The notes below the pieces were generated by a model. That model searched no databases. It saw nothing but the letters and a program-made list of their open reading frames with translations, and had not been told where the DNA came from. Of a stretch of 56,534 nt of DNA, positions 17,008-25,733 are shown piece by piece. The stretch is from contig CAJUPZ010000019.1 in assembly GCA_910588065.1 (NCBI GenBank), forward strand, positions 1 to 56,534. The letters are read 5' to 3'. This stretch comes from an uncultured Muribaculaceae bacterium (GTDB lineage Bacteria > Bacteroidota > Bacteroidia > Bacteroidales > Muribaculaceae). The position numbers and the translations under genes were made by a program. Every line of letters starts with the position of its first letter. Position 1 is the first letter of the stretch.

Positions 17008-18504
17008 TTATCTCACAAACTTATTGATAGCATCGATGAAGGCCTCCGCGCTGGCGGCAACAATGTCGGTGTTTGCCGAGAAACCGTAGTAAGGCTGCCC
17101 GTCATATTCCACCGTCATGTGCACTTTGCCGACATCGTTGGAGCCCTTGTTGATAGCCTGTATGAGGAATTCCTTCACAAGCATATTGCGTCTGATGATG
17201 ATTTTGATAGCAGAGATTGCCGCATCCACCGGGCCGTTGCCGGATGCGCAGGCCTCGAATTTCTCTCCGGCGATGTCGAGGCCGATGCTTGCCACCGCAT
17301 GGATGCCGACGCCCGAGGTTACCTGCAGATAGTCGAGCTTTATGCGGCGGGTAGCGGCATTGTGCTTGCCGGCGAGCATGAGCACATCATCATCATTGAC
17401 CTCCTTTTTGCGGTCGGCGAGCTTAAGGAACGCCTCGTATGCTTTGTCGAGCGATTCCTTGTCGAGGTCTACACCAAGCACGTGCATCCTGTGCTTCAGG
17501 GCCGCGCGGCCGCTGCGGGCGGTGAGCACAATAGAGTTTTCATCTATGCCCACATCCTTGGGATCGATAATCTCGTAGCTCTCGCGGTTTTTGAGCACAC
17601 CGTCCTGATGAATGCCGCTCGAATGGGCAAAGGCATTGCGGCCTACGATAGCTTTGTTCGGCTGCACGGGCATATTCATGAGGCTTGACACCATGCGGCT
17701 GGCGGCAGTGATTTTCGAGGTGTTGATATTTGTGTCGATGCCGAGCTCCTTGTGAGAGCGCAGAATCATCACCACCTCCTCGAGCGAGGTGTTGCCGGCT
17801 CTCTCGCCAATGCCGTTGATAGTAACCTCGGCCTGGCGCGCTCCTCCGATGATGCCTGAGATTGTATTTGCCGTGGCCATGCCGAGGTCGTTATGGCAGT
17901 GGGTGGCAATGGTGACATTGTGAATGCCGTCGACATGCTCCATAAGGTATCTTATCTTTGCCTGAAACTCCGACGGCAGGCAGTAGCCGGTGGTGTCTGG
18001 AATATTCACAACGGTGGCACCGGCATTTACCACAGCCTGAATTACACGGGCAAGATATTCATTATCAGTGCGTCCAGCGTCCTCGGCGTAGAACTGCACA
18101 TCCTCGACAAATTTCTTGGCATATCTTACAGCTGCCACCGCACGCTCGATAATTTCCTCGCGGGTGCTGTTGAACTTGTAGCGGATATGCGGGTCGGAGG
18201 TGCCTATGCCGGTGTGTATGCGCTTATGTTTGGCATACTGCAGGGCTTCCGCAGCAACCTTGATATCATTTTCCACCGCGCGGGTGAGGGCGCAGATGGT
18301 GGGCCATGTCACGGCCTTGCTTATCTCCACCACAGAATTGAAATCGCCGGGACTGGAGACGGGGAAACCCGCCTCTATGACATCCACTCCAAGCTCCTCC
18401 AGGGTGCGTGCCACCTCAATTTTCTCAACAGTGTTGAGCTGACACCCGGGCACCTGCTCGCCGTCGCGCAGCGTTGTGTCAAAAATATATAGCCTGTCGC
18501 TCAT
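17008..18504 (-). CDS. leuA: 2-isopropylmalate synthase
   Basis: Condenses 2-ketoisovalerate with acetyl-CoA, the committed step of leucine synthesis. 498 aa. The N-terminal TIM barrel carries FDTTLRDGEQVPGC, the catalytic/metal region EAGFPVSSPGDF, THCHNDLGMATAN, and NGIGERAGNTSLEEVVM. A linker with FAHSSGIHQDGVLKN follows, then a C-terminal LeuA dimer/allosteric domain from about residue 360. The presence of the regulatory domain implies feedback inhibition by leucine. First gene of leuACDB, with a consensus promoter upstream. Confidence 0.96.
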   Translation of the reverse strand: MSDRLYIFDTTLRDGEQVPGCQLNTVEKIEVARTLEELGVDVIEAGFPVSSPGDFNSVVEISKAVTWPTICALTRAVENDIKVAAEALQYAKHKRIHTGIGTSDPHIRYKFNSTREEIIERAVAAVRYAKKFVEDVQFYAEDAGRTDNEYLARVIQAVVNAGATVVNIPDTTGYCLPSEFQAKIRYLMEHVDGIHNVTIATHCHNDLGMATANTISGIIGGARQAEVTINGIGERAGNTSLEEVVMILRSHKELGIDTNINTSKITAASRMVSSLMNMPVQPNKAIVGRNAFAHSSGIHQDGVLKNRESYEIIDPKDVGIDENSIVLTARSGRAALKHRMHVLGVDLDKESLDKAYEAFLKLADRKKEVNDDDVLMLAGKHNAATRRIKLDYLQVTSGVGIHAVASIGLDIAGEKFEACASGNGPVDAAISAIKIIIRRNMLVKEFLIQAINKGSNDVGKVHMTVEYDGQPYYGFSANTDIVAASAEAFIDAINKFVR

Positions 18505-18554
18505 ATTCTGATTGTTTTTAAGTCTATGTGTAAGTAAATTTTACTAATAAGTTA

Positions 18555-18586
18555 CAAATTTAAAGCATTTTGGCGTTTTTGCCAAA
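18555..18586 (-). promoter_or_regulatory. leu operon promoter with overlapping inverted repeat
   Basis: Minus-strand TTTG (18583-18586), 20-nt spacer, TAAATTTG (18555-18562): a full consensus promoter about 50 nt before leuA. The inverted repeat TTTGGC-N6-GCCAAA (18569-18586) covers the -33 box and half the spacer. That is where a repressor or activator site would be expected. The regulator is unknown; the Lrp-family gene 1 kb away is one candidate. Confidence 0.7.
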
Positions 18587-18652
18587 CATTTTTGAGTTTT
18601 AAGAGAGAATAACATCAAAACATCACAAAATGCGCTGCGGTTTGGCGCGGGC

Positions 18653-19441
18653 TTATTTTATGAGAGCGGACAAGGCGTCAAACACTCCCGGAGCGGCTGT
18701 GAGCACGCTTTCTCCGCGGCCTGAGCGGATGGATTTTGAGATTGCGCCCCCTTCGGTGGCTATTACGAGTCCGGCGGCGACATCCCATTTATGGAGCGCG
18801 AGCTCCCAATGTCCGTCAAGAAATCCTGCGCCCACGTATGCCAGCTCGAGGGCAGCTGTGCCGAGGCGTCTGAGGCCGCGCACCTTCGGGAGCACGCGCA
18901 GCAGATTGTCGGTATTGTCATCGTGGTTCGTGGCTCGGTCCACCGGAAATCCGGTTGACACCACGGCTCTGTCGAGATGGGTGTTGGAGCTGCAATGAAC
19001 AGGCTCACCGTTGAGAAACGCGCCGCCGCCCTTGCAGGCATGGAACAGCTCGTTGAGATATGGAGCATATATTATTCCGGCCACCCCTTCGCCTTCATAC
19101 TCTATGCCTACCGACACACAGAATGCGGGCAGGCCTGAGCGGAAGTTGGTGGTGCCGTCCAGAGGGTCGATTACCCAGCGCCATTTGCCGGGAGCCGAAG
19201 ATTCACCGCTCTCCTCGCTCAGCACGGAGTGGGAGGGATAGTACTCGCGGATGTGGCTGAGCAGCAGAGCCTCGGAAGCTTTGTCGGCGGCTGTGACAAT
19301 GTCGGCTTCGTTGAGTTTGGTATGCGTTTCAAGTCCCGGTTTGCGGAAATAGCTCATGAGCACAGCCCCGGCCTCGCGGGTCCATGTCATAGCATCGAGC
19401 ATAATAGAGTCGAGCTCCTCAAAGGCTTTGGAATCAATCAT
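18653..19441 (-). CDS. inositol monophosphatase family protein
   Basis: Mg2+-dependent sugar/inositol phosphatase fold, 262 aa. Metal-site motifs: LSEESGE, WVIDPLDGTTNFRSGLPAFCVSVG, and the C-terminal HKWDVAAGLVIATEGGA. The exact substrate (inositol phosphate, or a nucleotide such as PAP as in CysQ) cannot be told from sequence. Its ATG overlaps the stop of the Lrp-family gene by 8 nt (ATGATTGA). Confidence 0.9.
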   Translation of the reverse strand: MIDSKAFEELDSIMLDAMTWTREAGAVLMSYFRKPGLETHTKLNEADIVTAADKASEALLLSHIREYYPSHSVLSEESGESSAPGKWRWVIDPLDGTTNFRSGLPAFCVSVGIEYEGEGVAGIIYAPYLNELFHACKGGGAFLNGEPVHCSSNTHLDRAVVSTGFPVDRATNHDDNTDNLLRVLPKVRGLRRLGTAALELAYVGAGFLDGHWELALHKWDVAAGLVIATEGGAISKSIRSGRGESVLTAAPGVFDALSALIK

Positions 19442-19904
19442 CTGAATGGTTTATAGGCAGAGGTCTGCGAAATTCCTCCTTGAATGAAATCAGGGTTTCG
19501 GTGCGTCCGGCGCCCACAGCCTGCAGCGGACCGTGGATAAGCTGGAGCAGATGGTCGTTATTGCGGGCGTAGAGTTTCACAAGCAGGTCATATTTGCCTG
19601 TGGTGAAGTGACACTCCACAATTTCGGGCACCTCTCTGAGGGCCTCCACCACGCTCTCATAGCTTGAGGGGTCCTTCAGAAAAAAGCCTACGTAGGCACA
19701 GGTTTCATAGCCTGCTGACGACGGGTTGACAAGGGTTTCAAACCCGTTGACAACACCTGAGGCAACGAGTTTTTGAATGCGCTGATGTATCGCCGCGCCG
19801 CTCACACCACACTCTCTCGCAATCTCAAGGAAGGGGGTGCGGGCGTTGTCGGAGAGCATCCTCAATATTTTTCTGTCAAGATTATCAAACTGTATTCGGG
19901 GCAT
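19434..19904 (-). CDS. Lrp/AsnC family transcriptional regulator
   Basis: DNA-binding regulator of 156 aa. The N-terminal helix-turn-helix is FDNLDRKILRMLSDNARTPFLEIARECGVSGAAIHQRIQKL. The C-terminal RAM/AsnC ligand-binding domain follows (YVGFFLKDPSSYESVVEALREVPEIVECHFTTGKYDLLVKLYARN). The start is the ATG at 19904: a promoter box at 19921-19928 excludes the longer frame. It heads a two-gene unit with the phosphatase and is divergent from the patatin gene. Amino acids are the likely effectors; its closeness to leu and his operons makes it a candidate regulator of either, which is inference. Confidence 0.93.
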   Translation of the reverse strand: MPRIQFDNLDRKILRMLSDNARTPFLEIARECGVSGAAIHQRIQKLVASGVVNGFETLVNPSSAGYETCAYVGFFLKDPSSYESVVEALREVPEIVECHFTTGKYDLLVKLYARNNDHLLQLIHGPLQAVGAGRTETLISFKEEFRRPLPINHSDD

Positions 19905-19920
19905 AATTGCTATTTTTGTG

Positions 19921-19952
19921 CAAATATATAAAATAATCGGGTGCTGTGCCAA
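19921..19952 (-). promoter_or_regulatory. promoter of the Lrp-family gene
   Basis: Minus-strand TATATTTG (19921-19928) with TTGG about 20 nt upstream. Expected leader to the ATG at 19904 is about 13 nt. Confidence 0.55.
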
Positions 19953-20016
19953 CAGTTTGCCCGAACCTATCTGCAAACTATAACGTTTTGTAAGTGTCAA
20001 CTATCGCTTTTATGAG

Positions 20017-22332
20017 ATGAAAAATTTTATCTGCTGCATCATTATGCTTGTTTCCGCGCTCTGCTGCCATGCCCAGCCGGCCGATTCCACCTCCTACGGC
20101 ACCCCACAGGCTGTGGGGCTTGTGCTTAGCGGCGGCGGTGCCAAAGGTATCGCCCATATAGGTGTGATACAGGCTCTTGAGGACAACAACATACCCATCG
20201 ACTACATCACCGGCACCTCCATGGGAGCCATTGTGGGCAGCCTCTATGCCTGCGGCTACACTCCGGCCGAGATGATGGAGCTGATAAAATCAAAAGGATT
20301 CTCCTACTGGAGCACCGGCAAAATAGACCCTACCCTCACATATTATTATGCCGCGGCAGAGCCTACACCCGCCCTTGTGCATTTCAATCTGGGCGACAGC
20401 GGGCAGTCAAAAAGCATACTGCCCACCAGCCTCATCAATCCGCTGCCCATGAATTTCGCTTTCATGGACCTCTTTGCTGCGTACACTGCACAATGCGGGG
20501 GCAATTTCAACAATCTTTTTGTGCCGCTGCGCACAGTCACCTCAGATGTGTATTCAAAGCACAAAATTGTGCTCGACAGCGGCTCTCTTGGCGACGCGGT
20601 GCGCGCATCCATGAGTTTTCCGCTGGTATTCAGACCCATAGAGATCGACAGTGTGCTGGTGTATGACGGCGGCATCTACGACAACTACCCCTTCAATGTG
20701 ATGCACACCGACTTTGCTCCCGACATAATGATAGGCTCAAATGTGTCCGGCCCGGACGGCAAGCCCAAGAGCAACGACCTGTTCCAGCAGCTCGAGGACA
20801 TGATTATACAGAACAACGACTACTCCATGCCGGCAGATTGGGGCGTGAGCATGGATGTGCCGGTGAGAATGTTCGGCATCCTCGATTTTGAAAAAGCCGA
20901 CACCATATATAAAATAGGCTACAACACCGCCATGCAGATGATGGACTCAATCAAAACAAGGGTCACAGCCCGCATATCGCCGCAGGTTCGCGGCCTCAGG
21001 CGCAGCGTGTTCAAATCGCGCACCCCATTTGTGCGCTTCGACAGCGTGAGTGTATCCGGAGCATCGCAGTCGCAGAACGAATACATAAAATACCTCTTCA
21101 CCCATAACAGCCCCGACACATTCGGCCTTTCGAGAGCCAAAGACTCATATTACAGGGCAATCACCCCCGGCAAGCTCGAGAATCTTGTGCCTGAGGCGGT
21201 GTACAATGACTCCACCGGCTTGTTCAACCTGCGCATGAAAGCCACAGTGATGGATAATATCCGTGTGGGTTTCGGCGGCTATATCTCATCCTCGACATCA
21301 AGCATGCTCTTCTTCTCCGGGGGCTACAACACCATGAGCTTCAACTCTCTGGACGCTAATCTCAATGCGTGGATAGGACAGAGCTACCTCGCGGGGCTGC
21401 TCAACGCCCGGGTGAATCTGCTCACAGCCATCCCCTCCTCGCTGAAGCTGCGCATCGGAGCTACCAGACAGAAGTTTTACGAGAACGACCATATCTTTTT
21501 CAAGGACAACACCCCCATATCCATCACAACCACAGAGGCATACTCCCAGATGATATACAGCATCGGAGCCGGACGTAGGGGCAAGTTTGACATCACAGCC
21601 GGCTACGGCTATCTCCTTGACCGTTTCTTCCCGAACAACCGCTCTGACTTCACTGACAGCAACCGCGACAAAACCACCCGCAGCCTCGGGCAGATTGCTG
21701 TGGCATACGACTACTCCACCCTCGACAATATTTTCTATCCGACATCGGGAGCCTCATACAAAATCAAGGCTATGGGGGTGAAGGGACGGTACCATTACAC
21801 CCCGTCTGCCGAATTGGGTGGCACCCCGCTGAGACAAAACATGACATTCGGCCAGATAGAGGCTAATCTGTCAAACTATTTCTCGCTGGGCAAGCATTTC
21901 GCTCTCGGCACAGAGGTCAACGCGCTTTTTTCAACGCGCAAGCTGCTGAGCACATACAACGCCTCGATTGTGCTCGCACCGGCATTCAATCCCACTCCGT
22001 CGAGCTACAACGCCTTCAATCCGGCTCTCAGGGCAAACTCTTTTGTCACCGCCGGTGCGATTCCGATATGGAAAATCAACTCCACCCTGCAGCTGCGGGG
22101 CACCTTCCACGCATTCCTGCCTCTGCGGAAAATCCTGCAGACTCCGGAACTCACTCCACGCTACGGCAAAATATTTGCGAACCCCGAATTTTTCGGTGAA
22201 ACAGCCTTTGCTGTCACCTTGCCATTCGCAACCCTCAGCGCTTACGCAAATTACACCAGCTACCCCGCCCGCAACTGGAACTTCGGCCTGTCGCTCGGCA
22301 TATTTATCCTCGCGCCGCGATTCCTGCGCTGA
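20017..22332 (+). CDS. patatin-like phospholipase fused to an outer-membrane beta-barrel
   Basis: Exported protein of 771 aa. It has a signal peptide (MKNFICCIIMLVSALCCHAQ) and a patatin domain (about 30-230): oxyanion GGGAKGIAHIG, nucleophile S68 in GTSMG, catalytic D217 in YDGGIYDNYP. A POTRA-like stretch follows (about 335-400, RFDSVSVSGASQSQNEYIKYL). The C-terminal half is rich in alternating strands ending in FILAPRFLR, as in BamA-type barrels. This is the type V-like (PlpD) layout of RssA/NTE-related proteins common in Bacteroidota, so a lipase anchored or exported at the outer membrane is likely. Divergent from the Lrp gene. Confidence 0.9.
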   Translation: MKNFICCIIMLVSALCCHAQPADSTSYGTPQAVGLVLSGGGAKGIAHIGVIQALEDNNIPIDYITGTSMGAIVGSLYACGYTPAEMMELIKSKGFSYWSTGKIDPTLTYYYAAAEPTPALVHFNLGDSGQSKSILPTSLINPLPMNFAFMDLFAAYTAQCGGNFNNLFVPLRTVTSDVYSKHKIVLDSGSLGDAVRASMSFPLVFRPIEIDSVLVYDGGIYDNYPFNVMHTDFAPDIMIGSNVSGPDGKPKSNDLFQQLEDMIIQNNDYSMPADWGVSMDVPVRMFGILDFEKADTIYKIGYNTAMQMMDSIKTRVTARISPQVRGLRRSVFKSRTPFVRFDSVSVSGASQSQNEYIKYLFTHNSPDTFGLSRAKDSYYRAITPGKLENLVPEAVYNDSTGLFNLRMKATVMDNIRVGFGGYISSSTSSMLFFSGGYNTMSFNSLDANLNAWIGQSYLAGLLNARVNLLTAIPSSLKLRIGATRQKFYENDHIFFKDNTPISITTTEAYSQMIYSIGAGRRGKFDITAGYGYLLDRFFPNNRSDFTDSNRDKTTRSLGQIAVAYDYSTLDNIFYPTSGASYKIKAMGVKGRYHYTPSAELGGTPLRQNMTFGQIEANLSNYFSLGKHFALGTEVNALFSTRKLLSTYNASIVLAPAFNPTPSSYNAFNPALRANSFVTAGAIPIWKINSTLQLRGTFHAFLPLRKILQTPELTPRYGKIFANPEFFGETAFAVTLPFATLSAYANYTSYPARNWNFGLSLGIFILAPRFLR

Positions 22333-22381
22333 TTCGCCTCCCTCCTCCAAAATATTTTTTTTATAAATATGCGGCAAAATA

Positions 22382-22412
22382 TTTGGTTTTGCCACCTTTA
22401 TCACTAACTTTG
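22382..22412 (+). promoter_or_regulatory. histidine operon promoter
   Basis: TTTG (22382-22385), 19-nt spacer, TAACTTTG (22405-22412): a full consensus match. The implied leader is about 100 nt before the hisG ATG at 22518. It contains a small inverted repeat, CCGGT-N6-ACCGG (about 22421-22436). No his-rich leader peptide is found, so attenuation of the enterobacterial kind is not supported. Confidence 0.75.
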
Positions 22413-22517
22413 CGAATGTGCCGGTTGACACACCGGACACTAAATTGACATCTATAGTCACTCAGCGGATTTTTTATTGATAACCGGCGAGCACTCGCCA
22501 TACCACACACATAGTAT

Positions 22518-23369
22518 ATGATACGACTGGCAATCCAAAGCAAGGGGAGGCTTAGCGAACAGAGCATCAGCCTTCTCAAAGAGTCAGGCATAAATGTGCC
22601 CGATTCAAAGCGCCATCTGCTGGCGCAAGCCAAAGGTTTTGACCTCGAGATTCTGTTTCTGCGCGATGATGACATTCCGCAGGCCGTTGCTTCCGGAGTG
22701 GCCGATGCAGGTATTGTCGGCCGTAACGTCGTTGCCGAGAAGGGGGAGACGGTCGACACTTTGATGCCTCTCGGATTCGGGGCATGCCGTCTGTCGATCG
22801 CGGTTCCCAACACCGCTGACTACACCGGCAGCGGCTGGCTGAACGGCAAAAAGATTGCGACAAGCTATCCGGCCATTCTTAAAAATTGGCTCGCCGGCAA
22901 CAACATCTCCGCCGGGGTGCACCTTATAGAAGGTTCAGTGGAGATATCGCCCGCAATAGGCATAGCAGACGCTATTTTTGACATTGTTTCTTCCGGAGGC
23001 ACACTTGTGGCCAACGGACTCAGGGAGGTCGAGACTGTAATGGAATCTGAGGCCGACCTCATTGCCTGCCCCGGTTTGGACGCCGGAAAGAGAGCCCTTA
23101 TTGACAAACTGGTTTTCCGGTTCAACTCGGTAATTCACAGCCGCGGTGTGAAATATGTGTTGATGAATATTCCGCATAACAAGGTTGACGAGGCTATAAA
23201 AATCCTGCCGGGGATGCGCTCGCCTACAGTGCTGCCGCTTGCCCAGCCGGGGTGGTGCTCAATCCACAGCGTAGTGCCTGAGGATGCTCTCTGGCAAAGC
23301 ATCGAACAGCTGAAAAAGATAGGCGCGGAGGGCATTCTTGTGCTTGCGCTTGAAAATATAATCAGATAG
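22518..23369 (+). CDS. hisG: ATP phosphoribosyltransferase, long form
   Basis: First step of histidine synthesis, joining ATP and PRPP. 283 aa is the long form, with a C-terminal regulatory ACT-like domain (about 205-283, IHSRGVKYVLMNIPHNKVDEAIKILPGMRSPTV) that binds histidine for feedback control; hence no HisZ partner is needed. Catalytic-domain landmarks: IRLAIQSKGRLSE, GVADAGIVGRNVV, and the PRPP loop GSVEISPAIGIADAIFDIVSSGGTL. Starts the operon; 2 nt before hisD. Confidence 0.96.
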   Translation: MIRLAIQSKGRLSEQSISLLKESGINVPDSKRHLLAQAKGFDLEILFLRDDDIPQAVASGVADAGIVGRNVVAEKGETVDTLMPLGFGACRLSIAVPNTADYTGSGWLNGKKIATSYPAILKNWLAGNNISAGVHLIEGSVEISPAIGIADAIFDIVSSGGTLVANGLREVETVMESEADLIACPGLDAGKRALIDKLVFRFNSVIHSRGVKYVLMNIPHNKVDEAIKILPGMRSPTVLPLAQPGWCSIHSVVPEDALWQSIEQLKKIGAEGILVLALENIIR

Positions 23370-23371
23370 GT

Positions 23372-24658
23372 ATGAAGATTTTTATAAACCCCACATCTGA
23401 TGAGTGGATGCCGCTGATGCAGCGGTGTGTCACAGACGATGGCGGCATTGACAAGACCGTGAGGGCAATAATAGAGGAGGTAAAGGCCGGGGGCGACTCT
23501 GCTCTCCGCCAGATGTCCAAGCGGTTTGACGGCTATGAGCCGGAGAGTTTCCTTGTGAGCCGCAGGGTAATTGCCGATTCAGAAAAAGATGTGCCGCACG
23601 AGATTAAAGAAGCCCTTCAGGTTGCGGTAAACAACATATCCGCATTTCATCGCGCTCAGTTGCGCAGAGAGCCGCTTGTGGTCGAGACAATGCCGGGAGT
23701 GAAGTGTATGCAGCGCGATATCCCCATATCCACGGTTGGCCTCTACATACCCGGAGGCCGAGCCCCACTCTTCTCCACAGTGCTGATGCTCGCGCTGCCG
23801 GCAAAGATTGCCGGATGCAAGCGCATAGTGATGTGCACGCCGCCCGGCCATAATGGCAGGATTGCTCCTGAAATCCTTTACGCCGCGCATCTGTGCGGTG
23901 TGGACGAGGTGTACAGCATCGGCGGAGCGCAGGCGATAGCCGCAATGGCATTCGGAACAGAAAGCATACCCAAGGTTGACAAGATATTCGGACCCGGCAA
24001 CAGGTTCGTCACCAAAGCCAAGCAGCTGGTTGCGGGAGAGGCTGTTGCCATAGATATGCCGGCGGGGCCGTCTGAGGTACTGGTGATGGCCGACTCTACC
24101 GCCAATCCCGTTTTTGTGGCTGCCGATATGCTGTCGCAGGCCGAGCACGGCCCGGACAGTCAGGCAATAGCGCTATGCCTCAGCGAGGAGATGGCCTGCG
24201 AAATTGAAAAAGCTGTTGATTCATTGGCGCAAAAGCTGCGCCGCAGGGATATTATCGGACGTTCTCTCGACAATTGCCGCATAGTAGTGCTACCTGATAT
24301 CGACAGCATGATTGATTTTGCAAACAGCTATGCCGCCGAGCATCTCATCATATCCACCACCGATGCAGAGGAGGTGGCTATGAAAATAGAAGCCGCGGGC
24401 AGCATCTTCATAGGACAATACGCTCCTGAAAGTGCCGGAGACTATGCTTCAGGCACCAACCACACCCTACCCACCGGGGGGTGGGCTGCAGCGATGAACG
24501 GCATAAACACCGACAGCTTCATGAAGCGGATAACCCTGCAGCAGCTAAGCAGCGACGGCTTGAGGCAGCTTGCCCCCACCATTATTGATATGGCGCGCGC
24601 TGAAGGCCTCGATGCCCACGCTCTCGCGGTTGAGGTGAGAACATCCGTATGCAATTAA
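23372..24658 (+). CDS. hisD: histidinol dehydrogenase
   Basis: Zn2+-dependent enzyme that oxidises histidinol to histidine in two NAD-linked steps. 428 aa. Visible: VGLYIPGGRAPLFSTVLMLALPAKIAGC, IFGPGNRFVTKAKQLV, the zinc-ligand region MLSQAEHGPDSQAI, SYAAEHLIIST with the catalytic Glu-His, and SGTNHTLPTGGWA. Second gene of the operon. Confidence 0.97.
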   Translation: MKIFINPTSDEWMPLMQRCVTDDGGIDKTVRAIIEEVKAGGDSALRQMSKRFDGYEPESFLVSRRVIADSEKDVPHEIKEALQVAVNNISAFHRAQLRREPLVVETMPGVKCMQRDIPISTVGLYIPGGRAPLFSTVLMLALPAKIAGCKRIVMCTPPGHNGRIAPEILYAAHLCGVDEVYSIGGAQAIAAMAFGTESIPKVDKIFGPGNRFVTKAKQLVAGEAVAIDMPAGPSEVLVMADSTANPVFVAADMLSQAEHGPDSQAIALCLSEEMACEIEKAVDSLAQKLRRRDIIGRSLDNCRIVVLPDIDSMIDFANSYAAEHLIISTTDAEEVAMKIEAAGSIFIGQYAPESAGDYASGTNHTLPTGGWAAAMNGINTDSFMKRITLQQLSSDGLRQLAPTIIDMARAEGLDAHALAVEVRTSVCN

Positions 24659-24665
24659 TAAGCTT

Positions 24666-25718
24666 ATGTCTATGAAAAATCTATCTGATTTTGTTAGAAG
24701 CAATATCCTCCGGCTCAGCCCCTACTCCACCGCCCGCGATGAAGCCGGCGGAGCTGAGGGAATACACATCTGGCTCGATGCCAACGAAAGTCCGTTTGGA
24801 ACCCACGGCGTGAACCGGTATCCGGATCCGATGCAGAAAGCCTTGAAAGAGAAGATTGCTCACATAACCGCAGACCCGATGGAGGAGATATTCATCGGCA
24901 ACGGCAGCGATGAGGCAATCGACCTTATGTACAGAATTTTCTGTACCCCAGGCCGGGACAATGCGGTTGCAATCGCACCCACATACGGCATGTACAAGGT
25001 GTGCGCCGACATAAACGACATCGAGTATCGCCCGGTGGCGCTCAACGATGATTTTTCACTGCCGGTTGAGAATATGCTCGCCGCCTGCGATTCAAACACC
25101 CGGCTGATATGGATATGCTCCCCAAACAATCCAACGGCAAATTCATTTCCACCGGCGCAACTTGAACAGATTGCATCCGGTTTCAACGGCATACTGGTGA
25201 TAGACGGCGCATACGCTGATTTTTCAGCTGACAAAGACGCGGTCCACGCTATCCGCCGGCGCAATAATAACATTGTATGGCTGAGAACTCTGTCCAAAGC
25301 CTTTGGCATGGCTGCGCTAAGGGTTGGCATAGCGATTGCGAACCCATTCGTAATCAGTCTGATGAACAGGGTGAAATATCCGTACAATGTCAATCAGCTG
25401 TCGCAGGCTAAGGCGCTGGAGATTCTTGAGTTTGAGGAGGCAGAAGCAAATGTGGCCATGATAAAGAGCGAAAGAGCCTCACTAGCCAATTCACTCGCCT
25501 CGATACCTGCCATAGAATTCGTTTACCCTTCCGACTCCAACTTCCTTCTGGTGAAGGTTGCCGGCGGCAGAGCCGACGAACTGTACAATCACCTACGCGC
25601 CCATCATATAATGGTGCGCAACCGCTCTAAGGTGAGTGGCTGCGAAGGCTCGCTGCGTATAACTGTCGGCACCCCCGAAGAGAATTCAGCCGTTGTCAGC
25701 GCCATAAAAAATTTCTAA
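24666..25718 (+). CDS. hisC: histidinol-phosphate aminotransferase
   Basis: PLP-dependent fold-type I transaminase, 350 aa. LDANESPFGTHGVNRYPDP is the typical N-terminal substrate loop. NGSDEAIDLMYRIF, SPNNPTANSFP and the PLP lysine K211 in TLSKAFGMAALRVG are present. An ATG two codons downstream (MKNLSDF) could also serve as start. Confidence 0.96.
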   Translation: MSMKNLSDFVRSNILRLSPYSTARDEAGGAEGIHIWLDANESPFGTHGVNRYPDPMQKALKEKIAHITADPMEEIFIGNGSDEAIDLMYRIFCTPGRDNAVAIAPTYGMYKVCADINDIEYRPVALNDDFSLPVENMLAACDSNTRLIWICSPNNPTANSFPPAQLEQIASGFNGILVIDGAYADFSADKDAVHAIRRRNNNIVWLRTLSKAFGMAALRVGIAIANPFVISLMNRVKYPYNVNQLSQAKALEILEFEEAEANVAMIKSERASLANSLASIPAIEFVYPSDSNFLLVKVAGGRADELYNHLRAHHIMVRNRSKVSGCEGSLRITVGTPEENSAVVSAIKNF

Positions 25719-25733
25719 CCACCGTATTCCACC

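Noticed and set aside
16675..17688. Antisense frame of 337 codons over leuC/leuA
   Set aside because: Lies opposite two firmly identified genes and has no domain signature.
22413..22517. Histidine attenuator in the his leader
   Set aside because: The frames in the leader contain at most two adjacent-type His codons and no start-to-stop leader peptide with a terminator hairpin; only a small inverted repeat is present.
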